Source: Luminiphilus sp051201685
GTDB lineage: Bacteria; Pseudomonadota; Gammaproteobacteria; Pseudomonadales; Halieaceae
Direction of reading: 5' to 3'
DNA: 64,000 nucleotides
NCBI RefSeq assembly: GCF_051201685.1
Contig: NZ_CP179213.1
Coordinates: forward strand, 3,348,001 to 3,412,000
The notes beneath the pieces are model-generated. The model did no database searches and had not been told where the DNA came from. It saw nothing but the letters and a program-made list of their open reading frames with translations. The position numbers were made by a program, and so were the translations under genes. Below are positions 16,969-26,658 of the stretch, piece after piece. Position 1 is the first letter of the stretch. Each line of letters opens with the position of its first letter.

Positions 16969-17959
16969 AATAGCAGTCATGGGTGGCGGCAGTTGGGGCA
17001 CTACGGTCGCCTCACTTGTGTCACGCAATGCCGACATCATGCTTTGGGCGCGAGATGCCGCCACCGTTGATGATATTAATGGCAACCATAAAAACAGCCG
17101 CTACCTTGGCGACGCCCCCCTGAATCCGACTTTAAAAGCCACTCTCGACCCGACTGAGGCGATTGCAGATGCAGACGCTGTGGTCATGGGCATTCCTTCA
17201 AATAACTTTCGATCTGTACTCACCGACATCGCGCCCAATTTACCCGACGGTGCGCCCCTGATTAGCTTGACCAAAGGTCTAGAGCGCGGTTCTCGCTTGC
17301 GCATGACCGAGATCTGCAGAGAAGTGGCTCCCGGACGACCGGTGGGAGTACTTACGGGCCCCAACCTAGCGCGGGAAATTGTCGCGGGTCAGGCCGCTGC
17401 CGGTGTACTCGCGCTCGATGACCCAAGCCCCCAAACGTGGCTGCAGCCAGTTTTAAACGTCGGGCTATTTCGGGTTTATACCAACCCAGACCACATAGGC
17501 TGCGAGTTGGGCGGCGTTTTCAAAAATATTATTGCGATTGCCGTGGGTATGGGTGATGGCCTAGGAGCTGGAGATAACACCCGTGCAGCTTTGATTACAC
17601 GCGGCCTTGCCGAAATGACACGGCTAGGTACCGCACTCGGGGGACGGGCAGAGACCTTCGCGGGTCTTGCAGGCATGGGCGATATGATCGCGACCTGCAC
17701 AAGCCCCCAAAGCAGAAATCGTCATGTTGGTATTGAGCTCGCCAAGGGACGCTCGATTGAGGACATTATTGCCAGCATGCATATGGTCGCTGAAGGGGTA
17801 AAGAGTGCCCCCACGGTGATGGAGTTAGCAATGGAATACGGTATCGACATGCCGATATCCTCCGACGTTTTCAAAGTTGTTACGGGAGCATCTAACGCGC
17901 GCGGCGTTTACCGCGGCTTGCTTCGTACCCGTGCCGCGGCTGAGTCTGAGCCGGGCTAA
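16958..17959 (+). CDS. gpsA: NAD(P)-dependent glycerol-3-phosphate dehydrogenase
   Basis: About 333 residues. The N-terminal Rossmann motif GGGSWGT (9-15), the TKGLE and TGPNLAREI segments, KNIIAIAVGMGDGLGAGDNT (the catalytic Lys region) and the C-terminal GRAETFAGLAGMGDMIATC block are all as in GpsA. It reduces dihydroxyacetone phosphate to sn-glycerol-3-phosphate, the substrate of the preceding plsB product. The start is placed at GTG 16958, six bases after a GGAG site; ATG 16946 and ATG 16892 are in frame but less well placed. The gene overlaps the end of plsB by 11 bases. Confidence 0.95.
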   Translation: MAYKIAVMGGGSWGTTVASLVSRNADIMLWARDAATVDDINGNHKNSRYLGDAPLNPTLKATLDPTEAIADADAVVMGIPSNNFRSVLTDIAPNLPDGAPLISLTKGLERGSRLRMTEICREVAPGRPVGVLTGPNLAREIVAGQAAAGVLALDDPSPQTWLQPVLNVGLFRVYTNPDHIGCELGGVFKNIIAIAVGMGDGLGAGDNTRAALITRGLAEMTRLGTALGGRAETFAGLAGMGDMIATCTSPQSRNRHVGIELAKGRSIEDIIASMHMVAEGVKSAPTVMELAMEYGIDMPISSDVFKVVTGASNARGVYRGLLRTRAAAESEPG

Positions 17960-18060
17960 AACGGGACGTGCCAACAAAGTTGCCGTCAATGCGAGTCCTT
18001 AACCCGGATAGCACTAAGGCGCCTATTACCGAAATTGAGATCGTTCGCTGAACATATCAA

Positions 18061-20040
18061 TCAACGCACGGTATGCAGGAACTGCAGATGCGTTTCGTAT
18101 TGGTTCAACATATCCAGCACAACCTGCTCTTGGGACCATCCCATAATGTCGTAGTCTTGGCCTCCTTCAATGAGATGAACCTCCGCGCGGTAAAAAATCT
18201 CGTTCTGCTTCATACTTGCCATTGATTTACCCGCCAACGACTGATCGGGTAGTGGGTGACCTCGCAAGTTCACTTGATAGACAAAATCGATCTCCTCACC
18301 ATGAGCGACCTCAAGGCGCAGAATTCCCTCATCGACAATATGATCAGCCATTGCGGTTCGAATGCCATGTCCATTGAGTTCTTCGGCAAAGCTTTGCATC
18401 GCTGGATACACCACATCGCGCTGAAAACTTTGCACGCTGGCATCTGCGGGATAAGCGAGCAAATTGGCTAAACGCTGGCGCCACTCTGGATCGCCCGCCT
18501 CAACCGGAGGATGAATAGGAATAACTTGACGCTTGGCACCGTCAACCAGCAACGCTTTCCCAAACCCCCAAAATGCCCCCAACAGAGCAACGGAAAAGGG
18601 CAATGCGCTGGCAATCGTGGCCGTCTGCAAAGCTTGCAAGCCACCGCCCACCAACAAGATAGAGGCAATTAGCGCAATAACCAATGTCCACACGGTGCGC
18701 TGCAAAACCGGCGTATTGTCGTTACCTCTGGCGCTCAACATATTGAGAACCATTGCCCCGCTGTCAGCCGAGGTTACGAAGAAAATCACAATCATCGCCA
18801 AGCAAATCAAACTCAGGAACTCGGTGCCCGGCAGATACTCCAAAAACATGAACAGGCCCACCGCCTGATTTTCCTGTACCGCAGTGCCAAGCTCAGCAAC
18901 GCCCTGATTGGAAATAAGCTCTATCGCACTGCCCCCTAGCACCCCCATCCATAAACAAATAAACAGAGTGGGCACCACAGTGACACCGACGAGAAACTCG
19001 CGAATCGTCCGGCCTCTGGAAATTCTCGCGACAAAAACACCCACAAAAGGTGTCCAGCTAATCCACCAACCCCAGTAAAAAATGGTCCAACCCCCCAGCC
19101 AATCAGAAGGCGCATACACGTATAAGTCGAGGGTCTTGGGCACTAGGCTCGCAACGTAGCCGCCAAAATTTTGCAACGTGCCAGATAGCAACAACGCCGT
19201 CGGGCCGGCTATGAGGATCAGCACCAGCAACAGGACAGCCAACACCGTATTAATTTCAGAGAGTCTTTTAATGCCAGCATCGAGACCCATCACGACCGAC
19301 ACCGTTGCCAACGCCATGGTGCCAAAAATCAGACCCACTTGAACCCCAGCACTAATGGGCAAACCAAAGAGGTAGTTGAATCCTGTATTGATCTGCAACA
19401 CCCCTAAGCCAAGGCTGACTGAAATACCGTAAGTCGTGCAAATGACTGCGAACACATCGACTGCTGCACCCATTGGCCCATAGATCCGCTCGCCAATAAG
19501 GGGGTAAAAGGCTGAACGCAGGGTTAGGGGGAGATCGTGGCGATAGGCGAAGTACGCCAGCACCATGGCGACCGCAGCATAGGTGGCCCAGGCATTAAAA
19601 CCCCAGTGAAAATACGCCAGCTGAATCGCCTCAGCGGCGGCGAGCGTCGTACCCCCTTCGCCGATTGGTGGTGAGAGATAGTGCATTACCGGCTCAGCAA
19701 TGCCGTAAAACATAAGGCCAATGCCGATACCTGCCGCAAAAAGCATGGAAAACCACGAAAGAAATCCATACTCGGGCTCAGAGTGGTCAGGGCCTAATTT
19801 AATATCGCCATAGCGCGATGCGGCCAACACAATCACCATGACCCCGATCAAAGCCACAACCAAAACGTAGAACCAACTCGCCGTCGCTACAATCGACGAT
19901 TGCAACCCCGCAAAAAGCTCGGCGCCCTCACCCGGCATAGAAAGCACCAAAAATACGGCGCCGAACAACAGAACCAAGGCTGGGTAAAACACCGCGGGAT
20001 CAACACTAAAGCGTGGTTTTTCTGGGTCGGTCATAGACAT
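18061..20040 (-). CDS. BCCT family transporter (BetT/choline-betaine type)
   Basis: A 659-residue membrane protein with 12 hydrophobic segments and the BCCT signatures EPEYGFLSWFSMLFAAGIGIG, GIAEPVMHY and, in segment 8, YWGWWISWTPFVGVFVARIS with the Trp cluster that binds quaternary ammonium groups. The C-terminal cytosolic region is long (about 170 residues after the last helix), as in BetT-type carriers where it senses osmotic state. Substrate is likely choline, betaine or a related osmolyte; the sequence does not settle which. No bet genes are adjacent. Starts at 20040 or 20034 are both possible. It diverges from the acyltransferase gene. Confidence 0.92.
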   Translation of the reverse strand: MSMTDPEKPRFSVDPAVFYPALVLLFGAVFLVLSMPGEGAELFAGLQSSIVATASWFYVLVVALIGVMVIVLAASRYGDIKLGPDHSEPEYGFLSWFSMLFAAGIGIGLMFYGIAEPVMHYLSPPIGEGGTTLAAAEAIQLAYFHWGFNAWATYAAVAMVLAYFAYRHDLPLTLRSAFYPLIGERIYGPMGAAVDVFAVICTTYGISVSLGLGVLQINTGFNYLFGLPISAGVQVGLIFGTMALATVSVVMGLDAGIKRLSEINTVLAVLLLVLILIAGPTALLLSGTLQNFGGYVASLVPKTLDLYVYAPSDWLGGWTIFYWGWWISWTPFVGVFVARISRGRTIREFLVGVTVVPTLFICLWMGVLGGSAIELISNQGVAELGTAVQENQAVGLFMFLEYLPGTEFLSLICLAMIVIFFVTSADSGAMVLNMLSARGNDNTPVLQRTVWTLVIALIASILLVGGGLQALQTATIASALPFSVALLGAFWGFGKALLVDGAKRQVIPIHPPVEAGDPEWRQRLANLLAYPADASVQSFQRDVVYPAMQSFAEELNGHGIRTAMADHIVDEGILRLEVAHGEEIDFVYQVNLRGHPLPDQSLAGKSMASMKQNEIFYRAEVHLIEGGQDYDIMGWSQEQVVLDMLNQYETHLQFLHTVR

Positions 20041-20401
20041 CTCTTATTATAAGTTTTGGTGAGTATACGTGCCTAAGACCTGTAGCCGAGACCCTTTTAG
20101 GCAATTTCAGGCGTGAATATAGCGTCTATTACTCCCAACCGGGCAGCCCATTAACAATCCAATGAATTTGCAACGCCGCTATCGCGTTCTAGTATAATTC
20201 ACAGCCGAAGGTGAAGTTATAGGCTCCAGCGCTCAGGTGTCGCTGCGAGATTGGCTTTTTGATCGCTGCAACTCCCCCACATCCGAAAAATCATTGGGTT
20301 GTGGCTGCACTCGAAGGTGTTGTGAGCGTGATAACGGCGCAGGAGATAACAGCGGCATCGATGCCATTCAGCTGTGATTCGATTATCTGAGAAGAATACC
20401 C
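20041..20401. other. Intergenic region between the BCCT gene and the OafA-type gene
   Basis: 361 bases without a convincing gene, between divergent starts. It holds the promoter candidate listed separately. I saw no riboswitch or small RNA with confidence. Confidence 0.5.
20168..20198 (+). promoter_or_regulatory. Sigma-70-like promoter candidate for the acyltransferase gene
   Basis: TTGCAA at 20168-20173 and a perfect TATAAT at 20193-20198, with a 19-base spacer. Transcription would begin about 195 bases upstream of the acyltransferase start, leaving a long leader. The spacer is slightly long, so this is a candidate only. Confidence 0.4.
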
Positions 20402-22357
20402 ATGACAGCGATAAAGCGTCGACTTGTTTATCTCCCAGATATAGATGGTTTACGTGCCGTAGCAGTGCTCGCCGTTGTTCTATTTCATCTAAAGATCGCG
20501 GGCTTTGATGGGGGCTACGTTGGCGTTGATATCTTCTTTGTCATTTCAGGGTTTTTAATCTCTGGCTTGATTCGTGACCGAGCCGAGACGGGCAATTTCA
20601 GTTTTTCAGATTTTTATGCCCGGCGCGTAAGCCGCTTGCTTCCCGCCGTGCTAGCAACCGTTGGCGTTACTGCCCTAGCTTCAATATTTATTTTACAACC
20701 AGATACCCTAGGTTCGTTTGCCCTTTCTGCAGCCGCCTCAGTGTTCAGTGCTGCAAATTTTATTTTTTATTTTGAATCGGGCTACTGGGATGCAAGTGCA
20801 GAACTTAAGCCGCTGCTTCACTTATGGTCCTTAGGCGTCGAGGAACAATTTTACGTGTTTTGGCCCGCCTTCATCATTTTCATGGCTAAAACATCCCGCG
20901 CCGTTTACAAGTGGGGCCTTATCGCGCTCGGTCTACTTAGCTTTGCCGCCTGCGTTCACTACACCCCAATTGATAGCGCAGCAAGTTTCTATCTTTTGCC
21001 TTTTCGGGTCTGGCAATTTGCGCTGGGTGCTCTCGCTTTGGAATTTTGGCGCAACTACCCTCTCACGGAATTTCCTCGACAAGTATTGCGATCACTAGGG
21101 CTCGCACTTTGTGGCTTCAGTATTGCCACGTTCTCTGAAAATACGTCGTTTCCCGGTTGGTTGGCCGTCGTCCCAAGTGCGGGTGCAGCGCTTGTTCTGA
21201 TCAGTGCCCACGAAACATCTAGCAGTGTTTGGTTGTCCAATTCCTTAGCACGATGGCTTGGACGAATGTCCTACGCACTTTACTTGGTTCACTGGCCGCC
21301 AATTGCACTTTATCGCCACTTTTCGGTTTCTGAACTTACACCGGAGATCAAAGCCGGTCTTGCTCTGATTACCGTGATTTTAGCGCTGATCCTGCACTAC
21401 GGTGTTGAGCGGCAATTCTATCGCCGAGGGCATAGTGCTCGTACGCCATGGCACGGCATCCCAAGCTACACCGTGGGGGTGTCAGTTTTACTCGGGGCTC
21501 TATTAGTCGGCGTTCACCAAGACCCTGATCAATTTGCTTATCAACAACCCGTGCTATCCGCCAAAAATGTTCGCGATTACAAATCTCGGCGTTACTCATT
21601 AACAAAAGAGGTATGCCGTATCGACGCTGTCGGCATTAGCAAACGCTGTCCTTTACCTAGTGCCAAGGCCGTTTTATTTTTGGGTAACTCCCACGAGGAC
21701 GATGGCTACAACATCATTAACGGCGCACTGGGGTCTGATAATCACCGACCCTTCATTAGGTTTGGCAGCATCAACGGATGTCGCAATTTTGCGGTTGATG
21801 GCGACTGGGCCAGTTCGAGTAACCCTGCTTGCCAACTGCGCCTCACTGCATTGCGCAAAAACCTCGAGACGATTCGTTGGCACAGCATTATATACAGTGC
21901 CCGAAGGCCCTATGCCGAAAACAAACGACCAATAATCACCATGCTGGAAACCATTCGCTCTAAGCAGCCTGAGACCCATATCGTTGTGGTTGAGGACTAC
22001 CTGTCAACCCATCGGGAATGCGCCAGCTTGATAAATGAATACGGGACCTCTCAAGCCTGTGGAGAACTCACAAACCTCGTTGGACTTCCAGGTGTGATTA
22101 AGGAATATAGACCCCTTCAAGAACGCGTTGATGCAGTGAGCAACTCTAAGCTGGACAAATTGGGCCTGCTTTGCAGCGGCCAACTACCGGCCTCCTGCCC
22201 CACCGAAACACCTTCAGGCCATCCAATGTCGATGGATGAGCACCACCTCACCCTGGAGTTCGCCCAATGGATTGGCAAGCAGGTGGCCGTCAATCCTCCG
22301 CTTTGGCTGCAGGATTTGCGCTATCGTGAAAGCGAAAAGAAACCTGCGGGTGATTAA
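20402..22357 (+). CDS. OafA-type membrane acyltransferase with C-terminal SGNH domain
   Basis: A 651-residue protein in two parts. Residues 1-370 are an acyltransferase-3 membrane domain: DIDGLRAVAVLAVVLFHL with the catalytic His, GGYVGVDIFFVISGFLIS, and LLHLWSLGVEEQFYVFWP, with about ten membrane segments. Residues 400-645 are an SGNH hydrolase domain, with the nucleophile in GNSH (S430) and D612-x-x-H615 near the C-terminus. The usual first block is GDSH, so the Asp is Asn here. Such fusions O-acetylate surface polysaccharides, the membrane domain moving the acetyl group and the SGNH domain placing it. No polysaccharide genes are nearby. The start has an AGAAG site eight bases upstream. Confidence 0.92.
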   Translation: MTAIKRRLVYLPDIDGLRAVAVLAVVLFHLKIAGFDGGYVGVDIFFVISGFLISGLIRDRAETGNFSFSDFYARRVSRLLPAVLATVGVTALASIFILQPDTLGSFALSAAASVFSAANFIFYFESGYWDASAELKPLLHLWSLGVEEQFYVFWPAFIIFMAKTSRAVYKWGLIALGLLSFAACVHYTPIDSAASFYLLPFRVWQFALGALALEFWRNYPLTEFPRQVLRSLGLALCGFSIATFSENTSFPGWLAVVPSAGAALVLISAHETSSSVWLSNSLARWLGRMSYALYLVHWPPIALYRHFSVSELTPEIKAGLALITVILALILHYGVERQFYRRGHSARTPWHGIPSYTVGVSVLLGALLVGVHQDPDQFAYQQPVLSAKNVRDYKSRRYSLTKEVCRIDAVGISKRCPLPSAKAVLFLGNSHEDDGYNIINGALGSDNHRPFIRFGSINGCRNFAVDGDWASSSNPACQLRLTALRKNLETIRWHSIIYSARRPYAENKRPIITMLETIRSKQPETHIVVVEDYLSTHRECASLINEYGTSQACGELTNLVGLPGVIKEYRPLQERVDAVSNSKLDKLGLLCSGQLPASCPTETPSGHPMSMDEHHLTLEFAQWIGKQVAVNPPLWLQDLRYRESEKKPAGD

Positions 22358-22474
22358 TACTCGAGTCGCATGAATCGAGCCGTTGCGGTGCCGAAATTAT
22401 CCTTAGGTCGTTACCCTTCGCGGCTGGCCTTTGGTGTCGGCCCCAGCAGCAGGCCCCTCGCAAAAACCGGTTAT

Positions 22475-23377
22475 TTAATGGTTTGACTGCTCAAGCACCC
22501 GGTTCAGGATAGAAGAAAAGTCTAAGCTGCCGTTACCTTCTGACTGATGGGCTTGGTAGATATCAAGTGCGAGTTGGCCAAGCTTGTTATCGACGCCAGT
22601 TCCACCAGCGACCTCCTTGGCTAAACCCAGGTCCTTCACCATGAGATCAACCATAAAACCCGGTTGATAGTCGTTGCCAGCAGGTGCTCCGGGCATAACG
22701 TCTGGCCACGGGTTGTAGACTTGTAAGGACCAGTTATTGCCGGAGCTTGCTTTCATAATTTCAGACAAAACTGCGGGTTCAAGGCCTGCCTTTGCACCCA
22801 TAGCCAACGCCTCGCAGGTGCCGATCATATGTACCGCCAACAGCATGTTATTGGCCGCCTTCGCCACTTGACCTGCACCGGCAGGCCCCGCATGAAATAT
22901 TTTCTCGCCATTCCCCATAGCCTCAAGAATGACCTTTGCTCGATCAAAAGCTGCAGCAGTACCGCCACACATAAAAGCGAGGGTGCCTGCCTGCGCTGCC
23001 GCCACACCACCAGACACCGGTGTATCCATGAATTCAATACCCTGCTCTGCTACCGCCAGCCCTACGTCCCGTGCCGTGTCGCTATCAATCGTGCTGGCAT
23101 CTAAACAGAGTGTCCCTGGGGACAGATGATCGAGAAGTCCATCATCGCCAATGTAGACTTGCCGCACGTGCTTCCCCGCGGGCAGCATAGTGATCACGAC
23201 GTCAGCCGTCTTACAGGCCTCAACAGCAGAGCCTGTAATCGTTGCCCCTGCGGATGCCACATCATTCAGAGCATCCTGAGAAAGATCAAAAATCTGCAGT
23301 GTATGCCCGGCCGCTAAAAGATTCTTAGCCATGGGGCCACCCATATTGCCAAGACCAATGAAGGCAATGTTTGTCAT
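22475..23377 (-). CDS. mmsB: 3-hydroxyisobutyrate dehydrogenase
   Basis: A 300-residue beta-hydroxyacid dehydrogenase with the NAD-binding FIGLGNMGGPMAKNLL motif, the substrate-binding DTPVSGGVAAAQAGTL block and the catalytic Lys region GAGQVAKAANNMLL. It oxidises 3-hydroxyisobutyrate to methylmalonate semialdehyde, the last of the four valine-pathway steps encoded by this minus-strand operon. An AGGAAG site lies six bases before ATG 23377. It follows the hydrolase gene by 21 bases. The semialdehyde dehydrogenase (mmsA) is not in this window. Confidence 0.94.
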   Translation of the reverse strand: MTNIAFIGLGNMGGPMAKNLLAAGHTLQIFDLSQDALNDVASAGATITGSAVEACKTADVVITMLPAGKHVRQVYIGDDGLLDHLSPGTLCLDASTIDSDTARDVGLAVAEQGIEFMDTPVSGGVAAAQAGTLAFMCGGTAAAFDRAKVILEAMGNGEKIFHAGPAGAGQVAKAANNMLLAVHMIGTCEALAMGAKAGLEPAVLSEIMKASSGNNWSLQVYNPWPDVMPGAPAGNDYQPGFMVDLMVKDLGLAKEVAGGTGVDNKLGQLALDIYQAHQSEGNGSLDFSSILNRVLEQSNH

Positions 23378-23398
23378 CAGAACTTCCTATAGTTTGTA

Positions 23399-24496
23399 TT
23401 AGGGCAATTCAAGAACGGGTGCGCCCGGAGCGTCGATAAAAAATCCGTCAAGAACGCTCGCGGGTACCGATGCTACCGTGTCGTAAGTCCATTGGGGATT
23501 CCTATCCTTATCGATGAGGAGCGCCCGCACCCCTTCACTGAATTCACGGTGCCGCATAATGTGAGCCGCCAATCGCAACTCCGAAATAAACACTGTCTCA
23601 AGGGTGGCGTCACGTGATTCATTGAGCTGCCTAAAAATCCATGCTGCAGCGAGTTTGGACCCATTCATCAAGCCATCTCGAGCCCGACTTAACCAAGGGT
23701 CATCGCCCTGCCACAATGAAACACGATCAACAATCTGAGCGAGATCGTCGCCCTCGACCCAAGCATTGACCTCGTCCATAAGGGGCTCCACCTGAGCTTG
23801 GGGCATGGATGCTCCTGCCGGTAGATCCTTCAGTAGGGCGGCCACGGTGGCATCTGAATCACCCGAAGACCAGTCGCTGGCGACCAGTGCAGCGATGACC
23901 TGATCGCGCTGCTCGTTTGCTAAAAAGTAGTTACCAAGGCCACAGAACAAAGCGTCGGCGGCATTAATGTTAGCCGCCGTCAACGCCAGAAAACGCCCCA
24001 AGTGGCCGGGCATTTTGTTGAGAAACCAGCTGCCACCCACATCAGGAAATAAGGCAATGGTGACTTCAGGCATGCCAATACGGGTACGCTCGCTCACCAC
24101 TCGATGGCTGCACCCTGCGAGAATACCCAGTCCACCACCCATAACCACACCATACCCCCAACAGACCACCGGTTTGGGATAGGTGTGAAGCATGTAGTTC
24201 ATCAAGTATTCTCGAGCGAAAAAGTTCTCTGCGTAGTCGCAGGGCCCACCAGGCATTGCCACACAAGAATCTCGAAGCGCCTGAACATCACCGCCCGCAC
24301 AAAATGCCTTGTCACCAACACCGTCGATAAAGACTGCGGCGACGGTGTTGTCATCACGCCAGGCCAGCAAACTCTCCAAAATGATCTCAACCATTTCACG
24401 GGTTAAAGAGTTCAATGACTGCGGTGCGTTTAAGGTGAGGCGGCCAATACGGTGAGAGCCATCACCCAATAAGTTGCTATCGACAGTTCCTGACAT
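23399..24496 (-). CDS. 3-hydroxyisobutyryl-CoA hydrolase
   Basis: About 365 residues, longer than ordinary enoyl-CoA hydratases and as expected for the HIBCH branch of the crotonase fold. Key blocks are KAFCAGGDVQALRD (oxyanion hole), GVVMGGGLGILAGCSHRVVSE and GMPEVTIALFPDVGGSWFLNK with the acid residues that activate water. It releases free 3-hydroxyisobutyrate from its CoA ester. ATG 24496 with an AGGAAA site is preferred over an in-frame TTG at 24523, which would overlap the upstream gene. Enzymes of this branch are often annotated just as enoyl-CoA hydratases; the neighbours support the hydrolase call. Confidence 0.9.
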   Translation of the reverse strand: MSGTVDSNLLGDGSHRIGRLTLNAPQSLNSLTREMVEIILESLLAWRDDNTVAAVFIDGVGDKAFCAGGDVQALRDSCVAMPGGPCDYAENFFAREYLMNYMLHTYPKPVVCWGYGVVMGGGLGILAGCSHRVVSERTRIGMPEVTIALFPDVGGSWFLNKMPGHLGRFLALTAANINAADALFCGLGNYFLANEQRDQVIAALVASDWSSGDSDATVAALLKDLPAGASMPQAQVEPLMDEVNAWVEGDDLAQIVDRVSLWQGDDPWLSRARDGLMNGSKLAAAWIFRQLNESRDATLETVFISELRLAAHIMRHREFSEGVRALLIDKDRNPQWTYDTVASVPASVLDGFFIDAPGAPVLELP

Positions 24497-24507
24497 AGCG
24501 CTGTTTC

Positions 24508-25296
24508 CTAACGGTTTTTCCAATCGGGCTTGCGCTTCTCTAAAAACGCGTTAACCCCCTCGCGCTGGTCCTCGGTGCTAAACAACGCAACAAACTCGGT
24601 CCGCTCGGCAGCCAGCCCCCCAGCAATGGTAATATCACGCGCGGCATGAATAAGTCGCTTGCAGGCCGTAACAGAGGTTGGGCTTTGTGCACCGGCACTG
24701 TTGGCGAGGCGGGTTGCTACAGCAAGCGCCTCTCCAGTGGGGACAACTTCCTCCACGAGCCCAATCGTCAAAGCCTTTTCAGCGCCAATACGCTCACCAC
24801 AAAGTATCATTCGCTTAGCCCAACCTTGACCCACTAATTGTGTGAGGCGTTGGGTGCCGCCGGCACAGGGCAATAACCCTACCGTAGCCTCCGGCAAAGC
24901 CAGTTTTGCTTGCGTCTCAACAACACGAATATCACAGGCCATGGCAACCTCGAGACCGCCACCCATCGCGAAACCGTTAATGGCTGCAACTGATACACCA
25001 CGGAAATCTGATAGCGCCTCAAAAGCGGCGCCAAAGGCTTCGCCCATAGCTCGCGCCGTCTCAGGGTCACCGTCAGCGAACAACTTGAGGTCTGCACCCG
25101 CAGAGAAAAACTTTTCGCCGGCGCCGGTGAGCACCAATGCATAAATTTGATCATCGGCGTTGAGGGCCTGCACAATTGCGCCGAGTGCGGGAAGGCTTTC
25201 AGTATCCCAAGTGTTAGCTGCAGGATTATCGATAGTCAGTGTCGCAACATGACCCTCAACGCTGACCTTGATTTTATCCGAGGGGCTTGTAATCAC
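24508..25296 (-). CDS. Enoyl-CoA hydratase (methacrylyl-CoA hydratase role)
   Basis: A 262-residue crotonase-fold protein with the oxyanion-hole FSAGADLKLF segment and AINGFAMGGGLEVAMACD followed by LPEATVGLLPCAGGTQRL, which carries a catalytic Glu. In this operon it should hydrate methacrylyl-CoA to 3-hydroxyisobutyryl-CoA. The start is GTG 25296, eight bases after GGAGG, and overlaps the stop of the acyl-CoA dehydrogenase gene (GTGA). A general short-chain hydratase role is also possible. Confidence 0.92.
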   Translation of the reverse strand: MITSPSDKIKVSVEGHVATLTIDNPAANTWDTESLPALGAIVQALNADDQIYALVLTGAGEKFFSAGADLKLFADGDPETARAMGEAFGAAFEALSDFRGVSVAAINGFAMGGGLEVAMACDIRVVETQAKLALPEATVGLLPCAGGTQRLTQLVGQGWAKRMILCGERIGAEKALTIGLVEEVVPTGEALAVATRLANSAGAQSPTSVTACKRLIHAARDITIAGGLAAERTEFVALFSTEDQREGVNAFLEKRKPDWKNR

Positions 25297-26459
25297 TTTA
25301 TAACCTCCAGCGCGCCGTCCATCATAAGTTTGCGACCCACGATGACGCGCATCACCTCGTTGGTCCCTTCTAAAATCTGGTGCACCCTTGTGTCACGGAC
25401 ATACCGCTCTACGGGGTACTCTCGGATGTAGCCATAACCACCAAACAATTGCAGCGCGTCGTTACAAACCTTGAATCCAACGTCTGTGGCGAAGCGCTTG
25501 GCCATCGCACAATAAGTCGATGCTTGGGTGTCCCCCGCATCGAGCTTGCTAGCTGCGAGCCGAATCATTTGCCGTGCTGCAACCAATTCAGTAACCATGT
25601 CGGCAAGCTTAAACTGTGTATTTTGGAAATCGGCAATTGCCTGCCCAAACTGCTTTCGGTCGGAGACATAAACTTGAGCGTCTTCGAGGGCTTGTTGTGC
25701 CGTACCCACCGAGCACGTAGCAATATTGATACGGCCACCATCGAGCCCTTCCATCGCGATAGCGAAACCCTGCCCTTCTGCACCTAGACGGTGACTGACC
25801 GGCACTTCCACGTTATCGAAAGTAATCATTCGCGTGGGCTGTGCGTTCCAACCCATCTTGTGCTCTTTCTTGCCGTAATTAACGCCGGGGGCGTCTGCGG
25901 GGATCAACAGCGCGGTGATGCCTTTTGAGCCAGCATCCCCGGTGCGGGTCATCACCACCAAAACGTCGGTATCACCCGCCCCCGAAATAAAAACTTTGCT
26001 GCCGTTTACACGGTAAATGTCGCCATCTAGGTCCGCTCGAGTTCTTAAGGAAGCCGCATCAGACCCGGCACCAGGCTCGGTTAAACAGTAAGAAGCAAGC
26101 ATTTCTCCAGCAACAAGCCCCGGACACCACACATCAATCACGGCCTGCTGACAGTATTTGCCAATCATATTGGTGGCCATGTTATGAATGGTTAAAAAAG
26201 CGGCCGTAGTGGTACAACCACGGGCCAACTCTTCAACGATCAGACTCGCGTCTAACCGGGACATGCCCAGTCCACCCGCACTTTCCGGGGTATACATGCC
26301 CATGAATCCCATATCTCCCGCAGCTTTTAAGGTGGCCTTGGGGAAAACAGACTCTGCGTCCCAGGTAGCCGCATGGGGGGCCAGCTCTCCAAGAGCAAAC
26401 TCTCGGGCGCTATTTGCGTAGGCTCGCTGTTCATCATCGAGTTCGTAATTCAAAATCAC
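25293..26459 (-). CDS. Acyl-CoA dehydrogenase, isobutyryl-CoA type
   Basis: A 388-residue flavoprotein with the ACAD signatures YCLTEPGAGSDAASLRTRA, RMITFDNVEVPVSHRLGAEGQGF, LFGGYGYIREYPVERYVRD and QILEGTNEVMRVIVGR, the last holding the catalytic Glu. The sequence character and the operon (hydratase, HIBCH, MmsB in that order downstream) indicate isobutyryl-CoA oxidation in valine breakdown. Electrons would leave through electron-transfer flavoprotein. The start is GTG 26459. A related short/branched-chain substrate cannot be excluded. Confidence 0.92.
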   Translation of the reverse strand: MILNYELDDEQRAYANSAREFALGELAPHAATWDAESVFPKATLKAAGDMGFMGMYTPESAGGLGMSRLDASLIVEELARGCTTTAAFLTIHNMATNMIGKYCQQAVIDVWCPGLVAGEMLASYCLTEPGAGSDAASLRTRADLDGDIYRVNGSKVFISGAGDTDVLVVMTRTGDAGSKGITALLIPADAPGVNYGKKEHKMGWNAQPTRMITFDNVEVPVSHRLGAEGQGFAIAMEGLDGGRINIATCSVGTAQQALEDAQVYVSDRKQFGQAIADFQNTQFKLADMVTELVAARQMIRLAASKLDAGDTQASTYCAMAKRFATDVGFKVCNDALQLFGGYGYIREYPVERYVRDTRVHQILEGTNEVMRVIVGRKLMMDGALEVIK

Positions 26460-26658
26460 TTATCCCAAAACTGTTAAAAATTTCACGGCCCTCTGGCTTG
26501 CACGACCTCTTGCCGCGGGCAACTGTAACAAAAATGCCTCGGTGACTCGTTATCGGGCACACCTTGCCAACACAGGTTGAACGCAATTTCTGGGGTGACC
26601 GCAACGACCACTATTTTTTTGCCCCAGCCACCCGTTAGTCGCAGCTTTCACCGCTTCA

